From the NCBI GenBank assembly GCA_019115685.1, contig DXDC01000088.1, forward strand, positions 1 to 8,981: a DNA stretch of 8,981 nt, written 5' to 3'. Both the position numbers and the translations under genes were made by a program. This document shows positions 6,763 to 8,981 of this stretch, piece by piece (the stretch's first letter is position 1; the number at the start of each line of letters is the position of its first letter). The notes below the pieces were generated by a model, which was given only the letters and a program-made list of their open reading frames with translations, made no database searches and had not been told where the DNA came from. This stretch comes from Candidatus Agrococcus pullicola (GTDB taxonomy: Bacteria; Actinomycetota; Actinomycetes; Actinomycetales; Microbacteriaceae).

Positions 6763-7082
6763 TGGCTGAACGTTCTTTTCCGCTTCCCGATCTCGGTGAG
6801 GGACTCATCGACGCGACCATTCTCGAGTGGCTTGTGGAGCCCGGTCAGTGGGTCGAGCGCAACACCCCGATCGTCGAAGTCGAGACCACGAAGTCTGCGC
6901 TCGAACTGCCGAGCCCTATCGCCGGCACCGTGAAGACGCTGCACGGCGAGGACGGCGACACCGTGAACGTCGGCGACCCGTTGATCACGTTCGAAGTTTC
7001 GGACGACGAGGCCGGTATCGTCGGCACCGTCCCGCAGGAGCAGAAGAAGGAACGACGGGTCCGCCTGTCGAAGAAGAGCTGA
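6762..7082 (+). CDS. Stand-alone lipoyl-domain protein (E2 reduced to its carrier domain)
   Basis: A 106-aa protein made of one complete lipoyl domain plus a short basic tail. It opens with LPDLGEGL (8-15), the standard E2 start. The lipoylation site is Lys44 in VETTKSALELPSP, and the second half, IAGTVKTLHGEDGDTVNVGDPL, forms the matching half-barrel. After residue 85 comes GIVGTVPQEQ, then the lysine/arginine-rich end KKERRVRLSKKS. A usual E2 continues with a peripheral subunit-binding domain and an acyltransferase domain ending around DHRxxDG; neither is here or elsewhere in the window. GGAG (6753-6756) lies 5 nt before the ATG. The TGA overlaps the hydrolase ATG (TGATG). It probably accepts the acyl group from E1. 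Its size also recalls a GcvH-type free carrier, but the LPDLGEG start and the context point to E2. I see no decayed E2 remainder after the stop. Confidence 0.9.
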   Translation: MAERSFPLPDLGEGLIDATILEWLVEPGQWVERNTPIVEVETTKSALELPSPIAGTVKTLHGEDGDTVNVGDPLITFEVSDDEAGIVGTVPQEQKKERRVRLSKKS

Positions 7083-7849
7083 TGCGGCACGTCGTAAGCG
7101 CTGATGGCACGGAGATCGCCGTCTACGAACTCGGCGACGCTTCCGGCCCAGCGGTGCTGCTACTGCACGGCTTCGCGTCGAGCACGCAGCGCAACTGGAT
7201 CGACGCGGGCTGGGACCGCGCGTTGGCGGAAGCCGGATTCCGCGGCATCGGCATGGACCTGCGCGGCCACGGTGACAGCGGCAATCCGGCAGGAGAGGAC
7301 GCGTACGACGTCACCCGGTTCTTCGAAGACGTGGATGCCGTGATCCGTTCACTGAACCTTGCCCCGGATTCGTGGCTCGGCTGCCTCGGTTACTCCATGG
7401 GCTCTCGTCTCGCCTATCGGTTCGCGGGCGCGAATCCCGATGTGTTCTCCGCACTGGTGCTGGGTGGGTTGCCGGCCTCGGACCCGTTCGAAGGCATCGA
7501 TCGCGAGATGGCGGTGGACGCCCTCGCCGGCCGAGTGGAAGCCACCGGACCGACGGCGTTCGTCGTGCAGTTGGCGACGATCTTCCCGGAGGCGAACCCG
7601 CAGGTGCTGCTCGACGTTGTCTTCGGGGTCTCTCGTGCGCCGTTCAGGCCGGGGGAGAACCCACCCGCGGTGCCAATGCTGCTCATGAGCGGCGATAAGG
7701 ATGACCGAGCCGACGACACCGAGTCGATCGTTGCGGTCGCGCCGGATGCCCGCTTCGCCCCGATCCCAGGCCGCAACCACCTCAACGCCATCACGAGTCG
7801 CAAGTTCAAGGGCGGCGCGTTCGAGTTCTTCGCCGAGCACCTGCGGTAG
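7082..7849 (+). CDS. Alpha/beta-hydrolase coupled to the lipoyl protein
   Basis: A 255-aa cytosolic alpha/beta-hydrolase with no signal peptide. The oxyanion-hole motif is LLLHGF (26-31), followed by DLRGHGDS (59-66) and the nucleophile elbow GYSMGS with Ser105. The acid is Asp207 in the SGDKDD segment and the base His233 in PGRNHLNA, so the triad is intact. The start ATG overlaps the lipoyl-protein stop and there is no strong ribosome binding site, so translation is probably coupled. The protein begins right at the domain edge (MRHVVSADGTEIAVYELG). In AcoC-type E2 proteins of acetoin dehydrogenase systems, a lipoyl domain is joined to just such a hydrolase domain; here the same two pieces are separate genes in the same order. 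It may act on the acyl-lipoyl thioester, by hydrolysis or by transfer to CoA, but the sequence does not decide this. Generic esterase or epoxide-hydrolase-like activity is the alternative. Confidence 0.92.
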   Translation: MRHVVSADGTEIAVYELGDASGPAVLLLHGFASSTQRNWIDAGWDRALAEAGFRGIGMDLRGHGDSGNPAGEDAYDVTRFFEDVDAVIRSLNLAPDSWLGCLGYSMGSRLAYRFAGANPDVFSALVLGGLPASDPFEGIDREMAVDALAGRVEATGPTAFVVQLATIFPEANPQVLLDVVFGVSRAPFRPGENPPAVPMLLMSGDKDDRADDTESIVAVAPDARFAPIPGRNHLNAITSRKFKGGAFEFFAEHLR

Positions 7850-7901
7850 TCGCGCGAGCACACGCTTTGTCTGACGAGCCCGGCTGCTCGATCCCGGCCC
7901 A

Positions 7902-8008
7902 GATTCGGGAAATGCCTACCGATGATGCTGCTCGGTGGGCGTTTCTCGCACCGTGCCAAGTTACCGATTCGAGAAATGCCTACTCAGCATGCTTCTCAAC
8001 GGACGTTT
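7902..8008. repeat. Two tandem degenerate 43-bp repeats (64-bp period)
   Basis: Copies at 7902-7944 and 7966-8008 agree at 33 of 43 positions. Both contain GATTCG-A/G-GAAATGCCTAC and end in a CG-TTT stretch. They lie 53 nt after the hydrolase stop in a region without a gene. Each copy can fold on itself, the first much better than the second. In addition, 7938-7948 can pair with 7970-7980 across the two copies (11 bp, one G-T). This resembles REP/BIME-like palindromic repeats, but I do not recognise a named family. Confidence 0.6.
7906..7948 (+). other. Long stem-loop in the first repeat copy
   Basis: Bases 7906-7922 pair without interruption with 7932-7948: 17 base pairs, of which three are G-T wobbles, closing a 9-nt loop (7923-7931). 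The wobbles mean the fold is better as RNA on the + strand than on the complement. No T-run follows, so it is not a standard intrinsic terminator. It may mark or protect the 3' end of the E1/lipoyl/hydrolase transcript. Confidence 0.6.
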
Positions 8009-8279
8009 TGCGAATAGCGCGTGTCCGGATCTGCACGAACGTTCGCATGAGCAAGCGCGCGCCTGGCTGAAAAGACCACGTGCTCCGCCCCCTGGGCCAA
8101 CTGGGGAGGATCGATAGCCTAACCAGAACCCGTCTCGAAAAGGAGTCTGGCGTCTGTCTTTCGAGCTGATGCCAGGTGATTGTTCGGCATCCGGGCGAGT
8201 GCGCCGGACTGGCCGGTGAGGGCAGAGCGATCCTCGGTGTTGTGAGACCCTGGAAGGGCCGACGACCCGAGGGGTACCG
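8009..8279. other. Intergenic region upstream of the Smr gene
   Basis: No gene is supported here. A short open frame from 7867 to 8070 crosses the repeat area, but its composition and lack of motifs argue against it. The region holds a 10-bp palindrome CGAACGTTCG (8036-8045) and a 7-bp inverted repeat CTCGAAA/TTTCGAG (8134-8140, 8159-8165). A promoter for the Smr gene must lie here, but I could not pick a -35/-10 pair with good spacing. Confidence 0.5.
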
Positions 8280-8531
8280 ATGAAGCTCAAACTCGATCTG
8301 CACGACATTTACAACAGGGGCACCGACATCGACCGTGCGCTGAACGACATCATGGATGAAGCGGAACAGAAACGGGTGAAGACAGTCGAGATCATCCCGG
8401 GCAAGGGGAGCGGGCAGCTGAAGAAGCGCGTGCTGCGATTTCTGGAGCGCAAGGAGATCAAGGCCCGATATCACCGCATCGACAAAGACAGCAAGAACTT
8501 CGGACGCCTCTTCGTGCACTTCAAGCACTGA
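8280..8531 (+). CDS. Small stand-alone Smr-domain protein
   Basis: An 83-aa protein consisting of one Smr (small MutS-related) domain; these domains bind nucleic acids and some cut DNA or RNA. The LDLH motif is at residues 5-8 and the loop motif appears as IIPGKGSG at 38-45, followed by LKKRVLRFLERKEIKARYHR and the closing beta strand FGRLFVHF (74-81). GAGGGG (8269-8274) lies 5 nt before the ATG. In the nuclease-type domains the two motifs are usually LDLHG and HGxGxG; here Gly is Asp9 and the loop His is Pro40, so cleavage activity is uncertain even though His8 is kept. Short proteins of this kind are common in actinobacteria. It forms its own transcription unit, ended by the terminator 42 nt downstream. 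Its cellular role is not known from the sequence. Confidence 0.88.
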   Translation: MKLKLDLHDIYNRGTDIDRALNDIMDEAEQKRVKTVEIIPGKGSGQLKKRVLRFLERKEIKARYHRIDKDSKNFGRLFVHFKH

Positions 8532-8537
8532 CCCGCC

Positions 8538-8593
8538 CGCTTGCCCCAAGGTGCTGCGGGACGCGAAAATGCCCCCGGAGAGCCCGGGGTTTT
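8538..8593. repeat. Degenerate copy of the terminator-bearing repeat tail
   Basis: This stretch resembles 8662-8720 and 8935-8981: CGCTTGCC, then a CAAGG/GGTGC block, GGGACGCGAAAA, and a C-rich then G-rich terminator. It begins 6 nt after the Smr stop and differs by several small indels and substitutions, so it looks like an older or diverged copy. It supplies the terminator of the Smr gene. Confidence 0.6.
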
Positions 8594-8594
8594 C
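8573..8594 (+). terminator. Intrinsic terminator of the Smr gene
   Basis: CCCCGG (8573-8578) pairs with CCGGGG (8584-8589) around a 5-nt loop and is followed by TTTTC. It is 42 nt past the Smr stop codon. GAAAA just before the stem could also make it work weakly on the other strand. Confidence 0.75.
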
Positions 8595-8701
8595 TCCTCG
8601 GTGCCTACGGCGCCTCGGCGCGTTCGCCGCAATCGCGGTGCGATTGCTTTGGAGCCGAACGCGCTTGCCCAAGGGTGCAAGGGACGCGAAAAACCCCCGG
8701 C
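8582..8701. repeat. Repeat element, copy 1 (about 120 bp, terminator-like inverted ends)
   Basis: The core 8595-8708 matches 8868-8981 at 111 of 114 positions (differences at 8608, 8620 and 8621). The element starts with GCCCGGGGTTTTC and ends with GAAAAACCCCCGGC, which are near inverted repeats of each other. Inside is a cruciform: GCGCGTTCG (8618-8626) pairs with CGAACGCGC (8656-8664), enclosing a perfect 8-bp stem GCAATCGC/GCGATTGC (8629-8636, 8640-8647) with a GGT loop. No ORF is conserved in it. A small non-autonomous (MITE- or REP-like) element is possible; I do not recognise a named family. Confidence 0.7.
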
Positions 8702-8733
8702 AGAACGCCGGGGGTTTTTCTGTCCCTTGCACC
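8674..8733. terminator. Compound bidirectional terminator-like hairpin, 60 nt
   Basis: Inner stem: 13 perfect base pairs, AAAAACCCCCGGC (8689-8701) with GCCGGGGGTTTTT (8707-8719), loop AGAAC. Outer stem: 12 perfect base pairs, GGTGCAAGGGAC (8674-8685) with GTCCCTTGCACC (8722-8733). Only GCG and CT are unpaired between the two. The A-tract/T-tract symmetry would let it stop transcription from both sides. A strong terminator already ends the Smr gene, so this may insulate against transcription from beyond the window. Confidence 0.75.
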
Positions 8734-8857
8734 AAGCTGATTCACAGAAGTCAGCTTTCGTTGAGAGTCACAGCAAAACTTTCAACGTGTGGATCACACT
8801 ACGGGCGCCCCCTATGCAACGGCCCTTGTGTTCTCTATGCGTCAGCTATTGGACAAC
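8734..8857. other. Unique spacer between the two repeat copies, with further hairpins
   Basis: No gene is seen. Three hairpins follow the compound terminator closely: AAGCTGA/TCAGCTT at 8734-8757 (extended by TTC/GAA inside, one bulged G), CGTTGAGAG/CTTTCAACG at 8759-8787 (9 bp, one wobble), and GTGTG-GAT-CACAC at 8787-8799. The stretch is less GC-rich than the repeats beside it. It may contain a control region for a gene beyond the window, but I see no well-spaced promoter. Confidence 0.45.
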
Positions 8858-8974
8858 GCCGGGGGCTTCCTCGGTGCCTATGGCGCCTCGGCCTGTTCGC
8901 CGCAATCGCGGTGCGATTGCTTTGGAGCCGAACGCGCTTGCCCAAGGGTGCAAGGGACGCGAAAAACCCCCGGC
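8858..8974. repeat. Repeat element, copy 2 (about 117 bp)
   Basis: This is the second copy of the element at 8582-8701, in direct orientation 273 bp further on. It begins GCCGGGGGCTTCC and ends GAAAAACCCCCGGC. The three core differences from copy 1 fall at 8881, 8893 and 8894; the last two weaken the outer cruciform stem while the inner 8-bp stem (8902-8909, 8913-8920) is unchanged. The bases after it up to the window edge still match copy 1. Confidence 0.7.
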
Positions 8975-8981
8975 AGAACGC
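8947..8981. terminator. Left part of a second compound terminator, cut by window end
   Basis: Bases 8947-8981 are identical to 8674-8708, which form the left arms, the loop and the first right-arm bases of the compound hairpin. The completing G- and T-rich right arm should lie just outside the window, so its presence is a prediction. Confidence 0.5.

Noticed and set aside
7082..7849. Lipoyl protein and hydrolase as one gene broken by a frameshift
   Set aside because: The overlap is a clean TGATG, the hydrolase begins exactly at a domain edge with its own ATG, and neither part is damaged. A recent split cannot be fully excluded.
8036..8045. CGAACGTTCG palindrome as an SOS (LexA) box
   Set aside because: The actinobacterial site has CGAAC and GTTCG arms separated by 4 bases; here the arms share their centre with no spacer, and no SOS gene is adjacent.
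7867..8070. Possible 67-codon gene after the hydrolase
   Set aside because: It lies over the tandem hairpin repeats, starts at TTG without a good ribosome binding site, and has no recognisable motif.
8595..8981. Repeats as integron attC sites or a CRISPR array
   Set aside because: No GTTRRRY/RYYYAAC core pair is present, and there are only two full-length copies of over 110 bp with terminator ends, unlike CRISPR repeats of about 30 bp with regular spacers.

Overview
The window reads as a chromosomal segment of a high-GC Gram-positive bacterium, most likely an actinobacterium and perhaps a Microbacteriaceae-type organism. The grounds are strong G/C at third codon positions, frequent GTG starts behind AAGGGA/AGGAG ribosome binding sites, TAnnnT-type -10 elements, and actinobacterial-looking Bkd/Pdh E1 subunits and a small Smr protein. 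The lineage is inferred; no rRNA is present.

Left part (1-2102, + strand): the C-terminal end of urocanase (hutU), imidazolonepropionase (hutI) starting 10 nt after it, then two small stop/start-overlapping ORFs (44 aa and 81 aa; the second is a membrane protein) of unknown function. HutU and HutI are consecutive steps of histidine breakdown. Bases 2103-2561 hold no convincing gene.

Middle (2562-7849): a regulated 2-oxoacid locus arranged around a divergent promoter region at about 4573-4721. To the left, on the - strand, lie an Lrp/AsnC-family regulator and then a GlcD-type FAD-linked 2-hydroxyacid dehydrogenase/oxidase. To the right, on the + strand, lies a tight operon with overlapping stop/start codons: E1-alpha and E1-beta of a thiamine-diphosphate-dependent 2-oxoacid dehydrogenase (branched-chain type), a 106-aa protein that is only a lipoyl domain, and an alpha/beta-hydrolase with an intact Ser-Asp-His triad. 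A normal E2 would carry a subunit-binding domain and an acyltransferase domain after the lipoyl domain; both are missing here and the hydrolase gene takes their place. The nearest known parallel is AcoC of proteobacterial acetoin dehydrogenase systems, where a lipoyl domain is fused to an alpha/beta-hydrolase. A plausible scheme is: hydroxyacid to oxoacid (FAD enzyme), oxidative decarboxylation (E1), acyl transfer to the lipoyl carrier, then release or transfer by the hydrolase, all under the Lrp-type regulator. No E3 gene is in the window.

Right part (7850-8981): a 430-bp spacer containing two tandem hairpin-forming repeats, a small stand-alone Smr-domain protein, its intrinsic terminator, and then a repeat-rich noncoding tract. 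This tract has two approximately 118-bp near-identical elements with terminator-like inverted ends, an unusually long compound terminator hairpin, and further adjacent hairpins. The second element runs to the window edge.

The observations most worth following are the split/reduced E2 with its coupled hydrolase and the terminator-bounded repeat family at 8538-8981.
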